DNA of 64,000 nt from Sphingobium sp. (GCA_035196065.1 CP136575.1:215001-279000); one strand, 5' to 3'; positions 45,804 to 57,252 are shown, numbered from the stretch's first letter. Notes: generated from the letters alone by a model not told the origin. Translations and numbers: made by a program.

Positions 45804-46178
45804 ATGATCGGATATGTGACACTCGGGACCAATGACCTTGCGCGCGCGGCAACGTTTTACGACGCCATTGCCGCAGAACTTGGCACGAAGCGGATGATGG
45901 AGTTTGATGGCTTCATCGCCTGGGGCAGCCTTGAAGGCGAAGCTGCCGGCATCGGCCTGACCAAGCCGTTTGACGGCAATCCCGCGACGGTCGGCAATGG
46001 CGTGATGGTCGCGCTGGAGGCAAAGGACAAAGATCAGGTCCACCGGCTTTACGAGATCGCGCTCGCCAATGGCGGCACCTGCGACGGCCCGCCCGGACCG
46101 CGCGGCGATGAAGGATTTTATGCAGGCTATTTCCGCGATCCGGATGGCAACAAGCTGAACGCTTTCATAATGGGGTGA
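45804..46178 (+). CDS. VOC family protein (glyoxalase/dioxygenase superfamily)
   Basis: This is a 124-residue VOC-fold protein with the usual paired beta-alpha-beta3 units. MIGYVTLGTNDLARAATFYDAI opens it and GYFRDPDGNKLNAFIMG closes it with the last metal-ligand position. The conserved His/Glu ligands are partly replaced, so metal binding is uncertain. AAGGAGG precedes the ATG. Function may be glyoxalase-like, dioxygenase-like or ligand-binding; not assignable. Confidence 0.88.
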   Translation: MIGYVTLGTNDLARAATFYDAIAAELGTKRMMEFDGFIAWGSLEGEAAGIGLTKPFDGNPATVGNGVMVALEAKDKDQVHRLYEIALANGGTCDGPPGPRGDEGFYAGYFRDPDGNKLNAFIMG

Positions 46179-46229
46179 ATCGGCATCCGGTCGGCAGTCA
46201 ATCCGGCCAGGACTGGTAAAATCTGTATA

Positions 46230-48394
<2,165 letters not shown>

Positions 48395-48398
<4 letters not shown>

Positions 48399-49312
48399 GC
48401 GGCAAAACCGTTGCATTGACCGGGGCGACCGGTTTTGTCGGCAAGGCAGTGCTTGCCCGGCTGGTCGAAGCCGGATGGCAGGTACGCGCCCTCACCCGCC
48501 GCGCGCAACAATCGCAGCCTGGGGTTAGTTGGATCGACGGCGCGCTCGACAGGCCAGAAACGCTGATTTCCCTGTGCGAAGGCGCGGATGCGGCGCTGCA
48601 TGTCGCAGGTGTTGTCAACGCGCCCGATCCCGCCGGGTTTGAGGCAGGGAATGTCACCGGAACGGCAAATATGCTCGCCGCTGCCAAGGACTGCGGGGTC
48701 AGCCGTTTTGTCCATGTCTCCTCGCTTGCCGCGCGTGAACCGCAGCTTTCCGTCTATGGCGCGAGCAAGGCCAAGGCGGAAAAACTGGTCGGCACCAGCC
48801 TTCTGGACTGGACGATCCTGCGCCCGCCCGGGGTTTATGGCCCCGGCGACACCGAGGTCCTCGAAATGTTCAAAATGGCGAAGAACGGTTTCTGCCTTCT
48901 GCCGCCTGCTGGGCGCAGTTCATGGATCCATGTCGACGATCTGGCCCGGTTGCTGGTCGCCTTGCTCCCCGTCCATGAAGACGCCACAGCGCGCCTGTTC
49001 GAAGCCGATGACGGCGAAGCCGGTGGATGGGACCATGCACGATTTGGACGCGCGATCGGTTGGGCACTGGGCAAAAGGATCGTCACATTTTCCGCCCCCC
49101 GCCCGCTTTTGAACATCGCTGCATGGGGCGACCGGTTGGTGCGCCGGGAAAATGCAAAGCTGACGCCTGATCGTGCCAGCTATATGTGTCATCCGGATTG
49201 GGTGATCGACCGCAGCGCCGCACCGCCCGCATCGCTCTGGACCGCTGAAATCGGCACCATGGAAGGGCTCAAGCAAACTGCACGTTGGTATAAAGCAGAA
49301 GGCTGGCTATAG
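48395..49312 (+). CDS. cerR: NAD(P)-dependent reductase, CerR-like (ceramide pathway)
   Basis: This is a 305-residue extended SDR/epimerase-type protein. The Rossmann motif is TGATGFVGKAVLARL; the active site is HVSSLAAREPQLSVYGASKAKAE with the YxxxK pattern. It starts at TTG 48395. In Caulobacter the reductase beside acp and spt (CerR) reduces the 3-oxo group formed by serine palmitoyltransferase. The gene order cerR-acp-spt is the same here, so the assignment rests on family plus synteny. Other epimerase functions are possible if the context misleads. Confidence 0.72.
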
Positions 49313-49388
49313 GCTTGACCGAAAATTCGCCCTTTTGCCGCCTTATTCCGCTGGCAATGGCGCAACAGATTATAGTTAGGGACAAGAT

Positions 49389-49631
49389 ATGACCGACCGC
49401 AACGAGATGTTCGACAAGCTCAAGGAGTTGATCGGGCCATTCAACAAAAAAGGCGTCGAACTGAACGAGGCAACAACTTTTGCCGGCGATCTCGAATGGG
49501 ACAGCCTGACCGTGATGGATTTCGTTGCCGAGGTCGAAGATATGTTCGACATCGTGATCACGATGAATATGCAAGCCGAAATCGAAAATGTCGGCCAGTT
49601 GGTCGATGCAGTCATCAAGCTGACAGACTGA
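49389..49631 (+). CDS. Acyl carrier protein dedicated to sphingolipid synthesis
   Basis: This is an 80-residue acyl carrier protein. The phosphopantetheine serine is S39 in LEWDSLTVMDF; helix II (VAEVEDMFDIVI) is acidic as expected for partner docking. It differs from housekeeping AcpP (no GADSLD) and sits six bases before spt. In Caulobacter the equivalent AcpR supplies the acyl thioester to SPT. The 76-base gap before it is the only sizeable space between proB and spt. Confidence 0.9.
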   Translation: MTDRNEMFDKLKELIGPFNKKGVELNEATTFAGDLEWDSLTVMDFVAEVEDMFDIVITMNMQAEIENVGQLVDAVIKLTD

Positions 49632-49636
49632 CAGAC

Positions 49637-50836
49637 ATGACCGACCTGTTTTCCAAATTCGATGCGCTGATCGAACAGCGCCGCACGCTGCTCGACACCG
49701 GCGTCACCGACCCCTTCAACCTCGTCATGGAAAAGGTATTGTCGCCGACCGTCGCCATCTGCAACGGACGCGAAACCATCCTCTTGGGCACCTATAATTA
49801 TATGGGCATGACCTTTGACGATGATGTCATCGCCGCGGGCAAGCAGGCCTTTGACGATTTCGGTGCGGGCACCACGGGAAGCCGCGTCCTGAACGGCACC
49901 TTTTTCCACCATCGTGACGTCGAAGCCGCGCTGCGCGAATTTTACGCGATGGACCATGCCATGGTCTTTTCGACCGGATATCAGGCCAATCTGGGTATCA
50001 TTTCGACGATTGCCGGCAAGGGCGACTATATCATCCTTGATATCGACAGCCATGCGTCAATCTATGACGGCTGCGCCATGGGCAATGCCGAAATCGTGCC
50101 TTTCCGCCACAATGATATCGAGGCGCTGGAAAAGCGGCTGAAGCGTTTGCCGGCAGAGGCGGGCAAGTTGGTCGTCCTTGAAGGCGTCTATTCGATGATG
50201 GGCGATGTCGCGCCGCTGAAGGAAATGGTCCGCATCGCCAAGGAAAATGGCGCGATGGTGCTGGTCGACGAGGCCCATTCAATGGGCTTTATCGGCGAAA
50301 ATGGCCGCGGTGTTGCCGAGGAGCAGGGCTGCATCGACGATGTCGACTTCATCATCGGCACCTTCAGCAAATCGGTCGGCACGGTCGGCGGCTTCTGCGT
50401 ATCAAACCATCCCAAGTTCGAAATCATGCGCCTTGTGTGCCGCCCTTATGTGTTCACCGCGGCGCTGCCGCCAAGCGTGATGGCATCGAGCGCGGCGAGC
50501 ATTCGCAAACTGATGCACAATGGTAACAAGCGCGCGCACCTTTGGGAAAACTCCAAGACCCTGCACAAGGGATTGCGCGATCTTGGTTTCCAATTGGGTA
50601 CTGAAAGCCCGCAAAGCGCGATCATCGCGGTGATCATGCCCGATCTGGAAAAGGGCGCAATGATGTGGGAGGCACTGTTGCAGCAGGGCCTTTACGTCAA
50701 CCTTGCGCGTCCGCCGGCAACACCCGCCGGGATGACATTGCTGCGCTGCTCGCTATGTGCCGAACATACGAGTGAACAGGTGCAGGATATTCTCGGCCGG
50801 TTCGAACGCGCAGGCAAGGCGATCGGGATTATCTGA
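49637..50836 (+). CDS. spt: Serine palmitoyltransferase
   Basis: This is a 399-residue PLP-dependent alpha-oxoamine synthase that condenses serine with an acyl thioester to form 3-ketodihydrosphingosine. H139 (stacks on PLP), D211 and H214 (DEAHSMGF) and the Schiff-base K245 (GTFSKSVGTV) are each exactly 20 positions below the Sphingomonas paucimobilis enzyme (H159, D231, H234, K265). R358 and R370 correspond to R378 and R390. The protein is about 21 residues shorter at the N-terminus. ATG at 49637; the longer frame through the ACP gene is spurious. Confidence 0.96.
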   Translation: MTDLFSKFDALIEQRRTLLDTGVTDPFNLVMEKVLSPTVAICNGRETILLGTYNYMGMTFDDDVIAAGKQAFDDFGAGTTGSRVLNGTFFHHRDVEAALREFYAMDHAMVFSTGYQANLGIISTIAGKGDYIILDIDSHASIYDGCAMGNAEIVPFRHNDIEALEKRLKRLPAEAGKLVVLEGVYSMMGDVAPLKEMVRIAKENGAMVLVDEAHSMGFIGENGRGVAEEQGCIDDVDFIIGTFSKSVGTVGGFCVSNHPKFEIMRLVCRPYVFTAALPPSVMASSAASIRKLMHNGNKRAHLWENSKTLHKGLRDLGFQLGTESPQSAIIAVIMPDLEKGAMMWEALLQQGLYVNLARPPATPAGMTLLRCSLCAEHTSEQVQDILGRFERAGKAIGII

Positions 50837-50843
50837 TCCTGAG

Positions 50844-51704
50844 TTAACGCACCGCGCCCTTGGCGAGCAATTTGGGCACCAAAACCAGCGCCGCCACCAG
50901 CGGCCATTTGCGCTGCCAGGGCTTGATCTCGATCTGGGTGCCGGCGTGCCGGTTGATCTTCCAGGCGAGATAATCGATCCCGCCGGCATAGGTGAACGCC
51001 GCCTTGGCTAGCCGGGCGACCGAAAGAAGCTTGCCTTCCAGCCGCCGGCGACCCCAAAGCCCTGCTTGCGCCCCTTCAGGGGTTGCGGCCATGGCTGCCG
51101 TGCTGAAGCGCTGATAACGGGCCGTGTCTGCTTCCACCACCGAGTTTGACCGGCTCTTTCGTTCCGCCCGCAATTCGACCGAATAGGTCAGTGCAAAGGC
51201 CCGCCGCCACCAGTCGAGCGGCGCTTCTCCATCGATGGATCCTGCAGCGGCAAGCAACGTCGGCGCCGCGCGCGCGACAGCGGCAACGGCACGACCCTGC
51301 GCGGCGTCATCTGCCGTCCATACCAGCCGCGCCGGTTGCGCAAAGCGTGCCCAGACAGACACATTGCGGGTTTCGGGGCCATTCAGCCGGTGAAAATCCG
51401 CCTCGCTGAGAACCGCATATTTGGCGATTAATCCGCGATGTTCGAACGGAAAAACATTGGGCGGGATCAACCTGTTGGCACGGGCCAGCCAGCCATGGCC
51501 ATAGGCCGCATCATAATCCGAAACGATCAGGTAGAAATCGAGCATCAGCCCTTCGAGCTGACTTTCGCGCAGGCAGCTGCCGTAAAACAGCACCGACCGC
51601 GCAGCATTCGGATAACGCGCCGCAATGGCAACGGCCATTTCCGTCACGCGCGGATCGGCCGGAATTGCCAATTCTTCGGCAACAAGCTGTTCAATCGGGG
51701 ACAT
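50844..51704 (-). CDS. Nucleotidyltransferase-like protein of the ceramide locus
   Basis: This is a 286-residue protein that I cannot place firmly. FYGSCLRESQLEGLMLDFYLIVSDY near residue 40-64 resembles the GS...DxD motif of nucleotidyltransferase folds, with one acidic position replaced. The rest is helical, with a basic, hydrophobic C-terminus (KWPLVAALVLVPKLLAKGAVR), perhaps membrane-attached. It lies on the strand opposite spt and next to the lipid kinase, so a role in adding a headgroup to ceramide phosphate (as CpgC is proposed to do in Caulobacter) is plausible. Confidence 0.68.
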   Translation of the reverse strand: MSPIEQLVAEELAIPADPRVTEMAVAIAARYPNAARSVLFYGSCLRESQLEGLMLDFYLIVSDYDAAYGHGWLARANRLIPPNVFPFEHRGLIAKYAVLSEADFHRLNGPETRNVSVWARFAQPARLVWTADDAAQGRAVAAVARAAPTLLAAAGSIDGEAPLDWWRRAFALTYSVELRAERKSRSNSVVEADTARYQRFSTAAMAATPEGAQAGLWGRRRLEGKLLSVARLAKAAFTYAGGIDYLAWKINRHAGTQIEIKPWQRKWPLVAALVLVPKLLAKGAVR

Positions 51705-51744
51705 GGATTGTCTTTAGCGCCGATGGGGAGAGAGCGCGAGGGCG

Positions 51745-52713
51745 TCAGGCCGCGAGTTTCAGGAAAGGTACCGGCGGCGTCGAGCGGAGCACGATCGGAC
51801 GTTCATTATCGGCTTCGAACACTTCGCCATCAAGTATGACATTGCTGCGCCCGCCATCGATGCGGATCACATCGCCATTGCTGATATGGATGCCTTCCAT
51901 CCTCGACTTGCCGAGCCGACCCATGAGCGAGGCCATGACCATGCGCAGCAACACCCAAGGTTTGTGATCGACCGCCATCATTTTCAGACGACCGTCGCCC
52001 TGGCTGCGCACCCTGCCGCCGAGCAGGAGTTTTTCAAGCGTGGTCACGATCAGCACCGAAAACCGGCCTTTGAGTTCGCCATCACGGATCAGCGAAATGC
52101 GGATCGCCTCTGACCGACGCGGCAGGAAATTCGCTGTCAGCCCGAAAAACACCGAAATGATGGCAACAATTGCGGCAATAAGATGGCTAACCCCATTGGG
52201 TAGCCCCAGCGGATAGATCTTGTCGCGACAATAGAGAATCGTCTCTGCCAGATAGGCCCCGCCGAGGAACATGCCGATCACCGGGCGGCTATTTTCGCCA
52301 CTTTCCGAAAGGGCAATAAGCTCCCGCGCGACGACATGATTGCGCAGATCGCCTTTGGCGAGTTCCAATATCTCGGCAAGCGCATCAAGCGGATCGCCGG
52401 TTGCGCCAAGATCAAGCGCGATAAGATTGGTCTTGCCATTCGGCAACACCGCGACAGGCGGCGGCGTACCTTCAAAATGGCCGCCATGATAGAGTTCGGT
52501 AAGCGCTGCCTGAACCGTGCCATCGCCGCCATTGATCACCAGAACCTTGGGCGACACCCGCGCAATCATTTCGAGCGCGCGGGCGATCTGGGCGACTTCC
52601 TCGACCTCATAGTGAAAAACGTCGGAATGCGTTGCGCAAAAGCTCCGCACCTGCGGCAACAGGCTTTTGTTGCCGGTCGAATGCGGATTTGAAAGAAGCG
52701 CGACGAGTGCCAA
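51745..52713 (-). CDS. Diacylglycerol/sphingosine-kinase family lipid kinase, likely ceramide kinase
   Basis: This is a 322-residue lipid kinase of the DAGK catalytic family. The nucleotide motif INGGDGTVQAALTEL has GGDGT at residues 62-66, and VAVLPNGKTNLIALDLG follows (the usual GTxND is GKTNL here). The C-terminal beta-sandwich ends with ISNGDVIRIDGG and VILDGEVFE, including the conserved D in 'DGE'. Position next to spt matches the Caulobacter ceramide kinase (CpgB), so ceramide is the likely substrate; diacylglycerol or other lipid alcohols remain possible. Confidence 0.78.
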   Translation of the reverse strand: MALVALLSNPHSTGNKSLLPQVRSFCATHSDVFHYEVEEVAQIARALEMIARVSPKVLVINGGDGTVQAALTELYHGGHFEGTPPPVAVLPNGKTNLIALDLGATGDPLDALAEILELAKGDLRNHVVARELIALSESGENSRPVIGMFLGGAYLAETILYCRDKIYPLGLPNGVSHLIAAIVAIISVFFGLTANFLPRRSEAIRISLIRDGELKGRFSVLIVTTLEKLLLGGRVRSQGDGRLKMMAVDHKPWVLLRMVMASLMGRLGKSRMEGIHISNGDVIRIDGGRSNVILDGEVFEADNERPIVLRSTPPVPFLKLAA

Positions 52714-52729
52714 TTGCCCCCCTATTGCG

Positions 52730-53206
52730 TCACATATAACGCATGTTGATGCTGACGGTGGTTACGCCCGCATCTGCATAAAAACTGACCCGACCAACCG
52801 ACGGTTTTCCCAGATTGAGGATGCTGATCGACGGATTGTTCGAAAAACCGCCTCCATCCGAGGAAATATCTGTGTTGCCATTGCCATTTTTGTCGTGGCG
52901 AACGGCGATCGCATAATGGCCTGCCTCACCAACAGGGATGCAAAAGCTCATCGTGCCGGCACGAGCGCCGCTTTCGATACGGTGCAACCAGCGGCCTTTG
53001 GCCAGCCAAGCAGCCTTTGTCGCCGGATAGCTTTGCACCCGCACACGGCCGTTTGAGCTGCGAATCCCGTTGACAATCACCTTCACAGCAGGCCCCTGAT
53101 CTGCGGCACAGCGACCCATATCATTTGGTATAACGCTTCCAGCCGAGGCCGAATTCGTCATTGCGAGCGCGGCGGCGGCGCAGAAAGCGGCAATGTAACG
53201 TGCCAT
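52730..53206 (-). CDS. Exported DUF2141 family protein
   Basis: This is a 158-residue periplasmic protein. A signal peptide (about residues 1-22) precedes a DUF2141 beta-sandwich: VKVIVNGIRSSNGRVRVQSY, GEAGHYAIAVRHDKNGNGNTD and GGGFSNNPSISILN are family motifs. Function is unknown; its place just upstream of the lipid kinase suggests a role with periplasmic sphingolipids. Start at 53206 has GGAGA upstream. Divergent from lptF across 122 bases. Confidence 0.84.
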   Translation of the reverse strand: MARYIAAFCAAAALAMTNSASAGSVIPNDMGRCAADQGPAVKVIVNGIRSSNGRVRVQSYPATKAAWLAKGRWLHRIESGARAGTMSFCIPVGEAGHYAIAVRHDKNGNGNTDISSDGGGFSNNPSISILNLGKPSVGRVSFYADAGVTTVSINMRYM

Positions 53207-53328
53207 TGCTGTCTCCAATCCCGTTCCTTAAGCGTCGGTCAAACTACGACCAACGATATTGCTCCTGATCCTGTTCGGGTATATCGGAACGATTTGCGGC
53301 CAAATTAGGGTGACAGGGCGACCACAAG

Positions 53329-54549
53329 TTGAAATTTTTGACTGCCACGGACCGCTATATCGCAAAGCTTGTCGCGTTGCCGCTTATCGGCACGCTGGTG
53401 ATTGCCGCGATGTTGCTGCTGCTCGACAAGATGCTGCGCCTGTTCGACTTCGTCGCGGCAGAGGGCGGCCCTGTTGATGTTGTCTGGCGAATGCTCGCCA
53501 ATCTGATCCCCGAATATATGTCGCTCGGCATTCCGATCGGGCTGTTGCTGGGCATATTGCTTGCCTTTCGCAAGCTGGCGACCACCTCTGAAATCGATAT
53601 CTTCCGGGCAGTGGGGCAAAGCTATTGGCGGCTGCTGCGCGTTCCCTATCTCTACGCGATCGGGCTGGCGCTGGTGAATTTCGCAATTGTCGGATGGGTG
53701 CAGCCCACCTCGCGCTATTTATATGAAGAACTGCGCTTCGATCTGCGGTCAGGTGCGTTGGGCGCATCGATCAAGATTGGCGAGTTCAACAATTTGGGCG
53801 ACAATCTGACCATGCGGATCGAAGAGAGCCGCAATCAGGGCAATGATCTGTCGGGCCTGTTCGTTTTTGCAGAGAACAAGAAGGGCCAGTCAATTTCGGT
53901 ATCAGCGGAAAAGGGCAAGTTCCTGCGCACCGACGATCCGGACACCATCATCCTGCGCCTTACCAACGGCACCCTCGTCCATGATGCGCCCACTTACCGA
54001 AACCCCCGCGTGTTGAGCTTTTCAAGCCATGACGTGCCGATCGATCTGCCGGAGATCGAACAATTCCGCAGCCGCGGCGGCAAGGATCGCGAATATACTT
54101 TCAACGAACTGGTCGAGGTCGGCACCAACGCCAAACTGCCGCAAAGGCTTCGCAATGCCGCTTGGGCGAATTTCAATTTCCGCCTCGTCGAGGTCGCGAT
54201 GATGCTGTTGCTGCCCTTGCTCGCGCTCGCGCTGGCTATTCCGCCTAAACGATCCACATCGGCGCTTGGCGTCTTCCTGTCGATCGTGATGGTCGTCACC
54301 TATCACAAGGTAAATGAATATGCCGAGAGCCTTGGCGCGCTCGGCACGGTCAACCCGGTCATTGCACTCTGGGTGCCCTTCATCGCCTTCGCTGCGCTGA
54401 TTTTGTGGATGTATCATGTGATTGCCCATGTCCCGGGCGGGCAGCCGATTGGTGCGCTCGAAGTCTTTGCCGCAAAGGCCGGCAAGACGCTCAAAAAACT
54501 ATTCCGCTTCGGCCGCCGCAAGTCGCGCCTTTTGACGCAGGAGGGCTGA
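53329..54549 (+). CDS. LptF/LptG family permease (LptF-like)
   Basis: This is a 406-residue inner-membrane permease of the YjgP/YjgQ family, part of the ABC exporter that extracts lipopolysaccharide. Three membrane helices at each end flank a periplasmic beta-jellyroll (FDLRSGALGASIKIGEFNN). The only in-frame starts are TTG codons at 53329 and 53338, because a stop at 53311 blocks anything longer. It is translated ahead of the LptG-like gene. Location inside a sphingolipid cluster raises the question of whether it moves LPS or ceramide-type lipids. Confidence 0.88.
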   Translation: MKFLTATDRYIAKLVALPLIGTLVIAAMLLLLDKMLRLFDFVAAEGGPVDVVWRMLANLIPEYMSLGIPIGLLLGILLAFRKLATTSEIDIFRAVGQSYWRLLRVPYLYAIGLALVNFAIVGWVQPTSRYLYEELRFDLRSGALGASIKIGEFNNLGDNLTMRIEESRNQGNDLSGLFVFAENKKGQSISVSAEKGKFLRTDDPDTIILRLTNGTLVHDAPTYRNPRVLSFSSHDVPIDLPEIEQFRSRGGKDREYTFNELVEVGTNAKLPQRLRNAAWANFNFRLVEVAMMLLLPLLALALAIPPKRSTSALGVFLSIVMVVTYHKVNEYAESLGALGTVNPVIALWVPFIAFAALILWMYHVIAHVPGGQPIGALEVFAAKAGKTLKKLFRFGRRKSRLLTQEG

Positions 54550-54552
54550 CCG

Positions 54553-55647
54553 ATGCGACTGGCCCTTTTCCCGTCCCGCCAGATCGGCTGGTATATGGCG
54601 CGGCTGTTTCTGGTGCGGACATTTGCCGTGCTGCTGATGCTGGTGCTCGTGCTGCAAACGCTCGACCTTCTCGGCGAAAGCGGCAAGATTCTGTCGGTGG
54701 CAGGCAATAGCGAGGCTGACCTATGGGCCTATGTCGGCATGCGCGTGCCCCAGATTGTCGCGCGCTTCCTGCCATTTTCGGTGTTGCTGGCAACATTGAT
54801 CACCTTTGCAACACTCAGCCAGAATAGCGAAGTTGTCGCGATGAAGGCCGCTGGCCTCTCCGCACACCAGATACTTGCGCCCATGTTTGCAGCCAGCCTG
54901 CTGGTCGCGGGCATTTCCTTTGTGTTCAACGACAATGTTGTCGCACCGGCGACGGCAAAGCTGAAAGTGTGGCAGGATGTCGATTATGGCCCGGTGCCGC
55001 TGGATGATGGCGTGCGAACCAATGTCTGGGTCCGCGAGGGCCGCGATCTGATCCAGGTGCGCACCGTTTCCGGCTATGGCAATGCAACGCAATTGCAGGA
55101 TGTGCGGCTTTACCAGCGCATCGACGGCAGCCTGAAAAGCGTGATCCACGCCGAAAGCGGGCGCTGGGACGATGGCGCATGGCGGATCGAAAAGGTGCGG
55201 ATTTTCGATCTGAGCAAGGCCGAGCAGCAGCAGCTACCTGCTCTGGTGGTCGGACGCGGGATTGATCCCGAAAGGTTCAATCGCAAGAAAGTCGATGGCG
55301 ATGCGCTCGGTTTCTTTCCGTTGATGCGCGCAATCGACGATTTGAAGGCCGCAGGACGGCGGACCGATACGCTTGAGGGCATTTTGTGGCACAAGATTTC
55401 GGGCCCGCTCTCTGCATTGCTCATGCCCTTGCTCGGCGCCATTGCAGCCTTTGGCCTTGCACGCTCGGGTGCGCTCTTCCTGCGCGCAGTCATCGGCATG
55501 GCACTGGGTTTTGCCTATTTCGTTGCTGACAATTTCGCGCTCGCCATGGGCAATTTGGGCGCTTACCCTCCGTTCATTGCCGCCTGGGCGCCCTTCCTGC
55601 TGTTCCTGCTGATCGGCGAGACGGTGCTCGTACGCACCGAAGAATGA
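54553..55647 (+). CDS. LptF/LptG family permease (LptG-like)
   Basis: This is a 364-residue permease of the same family, the second half of the LptFG pair. RQIGWYMARLFLVRTFAVLLMLVLVLQ is the first helix; the jellyroll includes DDGVRTNVWVREGRDLIQVRTV; the C-terminal helices end with IGETVLVRTEE. Its start is three bases after the partner stop, and its own stop overlaps the flippase start (ATGA). The ATPase (LptB) is not in this window. Confidence 0.9.
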   Translation: MRLALFPSRQIGWYMARLFLVRTFAVLLMLVLVLQTLDLLGESGKILSVAGNSEADLWAYVGMRVPQIVARFLPFSVLLATLITFATLSQNSEVVAMKAAGLSAHQILAPMFAASLLVAGISFVFNDNVVAPATAKLKVWQDVDYGPVPLDDGVRTNVWVREGRDLIQVRTVSGYGNATQLQDVRLYQRIDGSLKSVIHAESGRWDDGAWRIEKVRIFDLSKAEQQQLPALVVGRGIDPERFNRKKVDGDALGFFPLMRAIDDLKAAGRRTDTLEGILWHKISGPLSALLMPLLGAIAAFGLARSGALFLRAVIGMALGFAYFVADNFALAMGNLGAYPPFIAAWAPFLLFLLIGETVLVRTEE

Positions 55648-57188
55648 GCGGGCCGCAGGAAGAGGCGCTGGTCGAGGCGCAGGCACAGACCATCGATCGC
55701 AAGGATGTTGCCAAGGGTGCCGGCCTTGCCGCGGTCGCCCGGCTAGGCGCCTTGATCGAAGTCATCGCGCAGCCTGCTTATACATGGATGTTCGGCCTGA
55801 CTGGCTATGGCGTCTATGTCGTGCTGTGGGCGATGGTGAACATTCTTGCCAATCTGCTTGATCTCGCCATGGGTCAGGCGTTGCAACGCATCGTTCCCGC
55901 CAGCGCAAATGAAACCGAACGCCATGGCGCCGTCCGCTTCGCGTTGCTGGTCAGCACGGGGCTCGGCGTTGCCGCGGGGGTCATCATCAGCATTTCAGCC
56001 TCTATGCTTGCACCGTGGATCGCAACCGCCCCCGGGGATGCGGCGCAATTACCGCAGGCAATCGCGATCTTTGCATGGAGCCTTCCGCTTTGGATCTTTG
56101 TCGAAACCGCGACCGCGGCTGCGCGGGCCAAGCGCGCCTTTGGCCCGGAAATCAGGCTGCGGATATTCTGGGAGCAGATTGCACGGCTTGTCTTTGCTGC
56201 AGGTTTCTTTCTTGCAGGCTTCGGCTTTGAAGGGCTGCTTTTTGCACATCTGGCGTCGCTGGCGCTCACCGCTTGGCTGAGTTGGAAATTGCTGGCCCGC
56301 TATTATGACGCCGGCCTGCTGTTGCGCGCACCGATCCCGGCCCATCTAAGCGGAAATGCTCTGGCGACAGGGCTTGCGATGCTGCCTCCGGCGCTTGCGC
56401 GGCGCGCCTATAATGATCTGCCTCCGATCCTGCTGAACCTGATGATCCCCGGTGCGGGTGGCGCGGCGGCGGCCGGCATATTCGGTATCGCGCGCAAGAT
56501 CGCATCGATCCCGCTGATCGTGCGCCAATCTTTCCTCTATGTGCTGGCACCGCTGGCATCGGCACAGGCTGCGCTCGACCGCCGGGAGATCGCGCCGCTC
56601 TATAGCTTTTCGACGCATGTATCGCTGCTGCTTGCGGCGCCGCTCGCCGGTTTCCTGATCCTCGTCGCCGCCGACATGCTCAGCGCCTTTGCACCGGGGA
56701 GCGAGGCGGGACTGTCGGTCGTGATCATCCTGCTGGCCGCACGGGCGGCAGAGGCGGCATTGGGCCCGGCCACACCGATTATCGAGATGACAGGGCATCG
56801 CATATTGCCCTTGGCCAACAGCCTGGCCGGCCTTGTTATCTGGCTGGCGCTCGGGATGTGGCTGGTGCCGCAGCGCGGCGCCGAAGGGATGGCGATGGCC
56901 GTTTCCGCGGCAGTGGTGCTGACGGCAATCCTCGCAATGGTCGAGCTGTACTGGGTCGACCGCATCTCCCCGCTGGGGCATGGCTTCTGGCGGGCGCTGT
57001 TCTCCGCGGCTGGCTGTATCGCACTTTTGTGGGGATTGGGCGAACTGCTCTCCCCTATTGGGCAGCCGGTGCGCGCACTCTCGCTGCTCGTCCTGTTCTG
57101 GCCTGCACTGTGGGTCACGCTGCGCATCGGCCTATTGCCCGAGGACAAGGCTGGGCTGGGCAGTTTCGCGCGAAAGCTGCGCCTCTAA
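55644..57188 (+). CDS. MOP/polysaccharide-type flippase in the lipid locus
   Basis: This is a 514-residue integral membrane protein with 12-14 hydrophobic segments, of the polysaccharide biosynthesis/MATE-like flippase superfamily. It has the conserved early region VAKGAGLAAVARLGALIEV and a middle NDLPPILLNLMIPG. It starts inside the LptG stop codon and is followed by the GNAT-fold gene, with no glycosyltransferases around, so the cargo may be a lipid rather than an oligosaccharide. A second, unrelated copy of the superfamily is at the left window edge. Confidence 0.84.
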   Translation: MSGPQEEALVEAQAQTIDRKDVAKGAGLAAVARLGALIEVIAQPAYTWMFGLTGYGVYVVLWAMVNILANLLDLAMGQALQRIVPASANETERHGAVRFALLVSTGLGVAAGVIISISASMLAPWIATAPGDAAQLPQAIAIFAWSLPLWIFVETATAAARAKRAFGPEIRLRIFWEQIARLVFAAGFFLAGFGFEGLLFAHLASLALTAWLSWKLLARYYDAGLLLRAPIPAHLSGNALATGLAMLPPALARRAYNDLPPILLNLMIPGAGGAAAAGIFGIARKIASIPLIVRQSFLYVLAPLASAQAALDRREIAPLYSFSTHVSLLLAAPLAGFLILVAADMLSAFAPGSEAGLSVVIILLAARAAEAALGPATPIIEMTGHRILPLANSLAGLVIWLALGMWLVPQRGAEGMAMAVSAAVVLTAILAMVELYWVDRISPLGHGFWRALFSAAGCIALLWGLGELLSPIGQPVRALSLLVLFWPALWVTLRIGLLPEDKAGLGSFARKLRL

Positions 57189-57252
57189 GCGGTTGCTCTA
57201 AACGCAGCATCGACGCATAAGGCGCGCCGGTGGAATAAGAGGGGCAGTCATC

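Noticed and set aside
49313-49388. Promoter upstream of the sphingolipid ACP (TTGACC at 49315)
   Set aside because: No acceptable -10 element was found at a proper distance, so a separate promoter is not supported by sequence alone.
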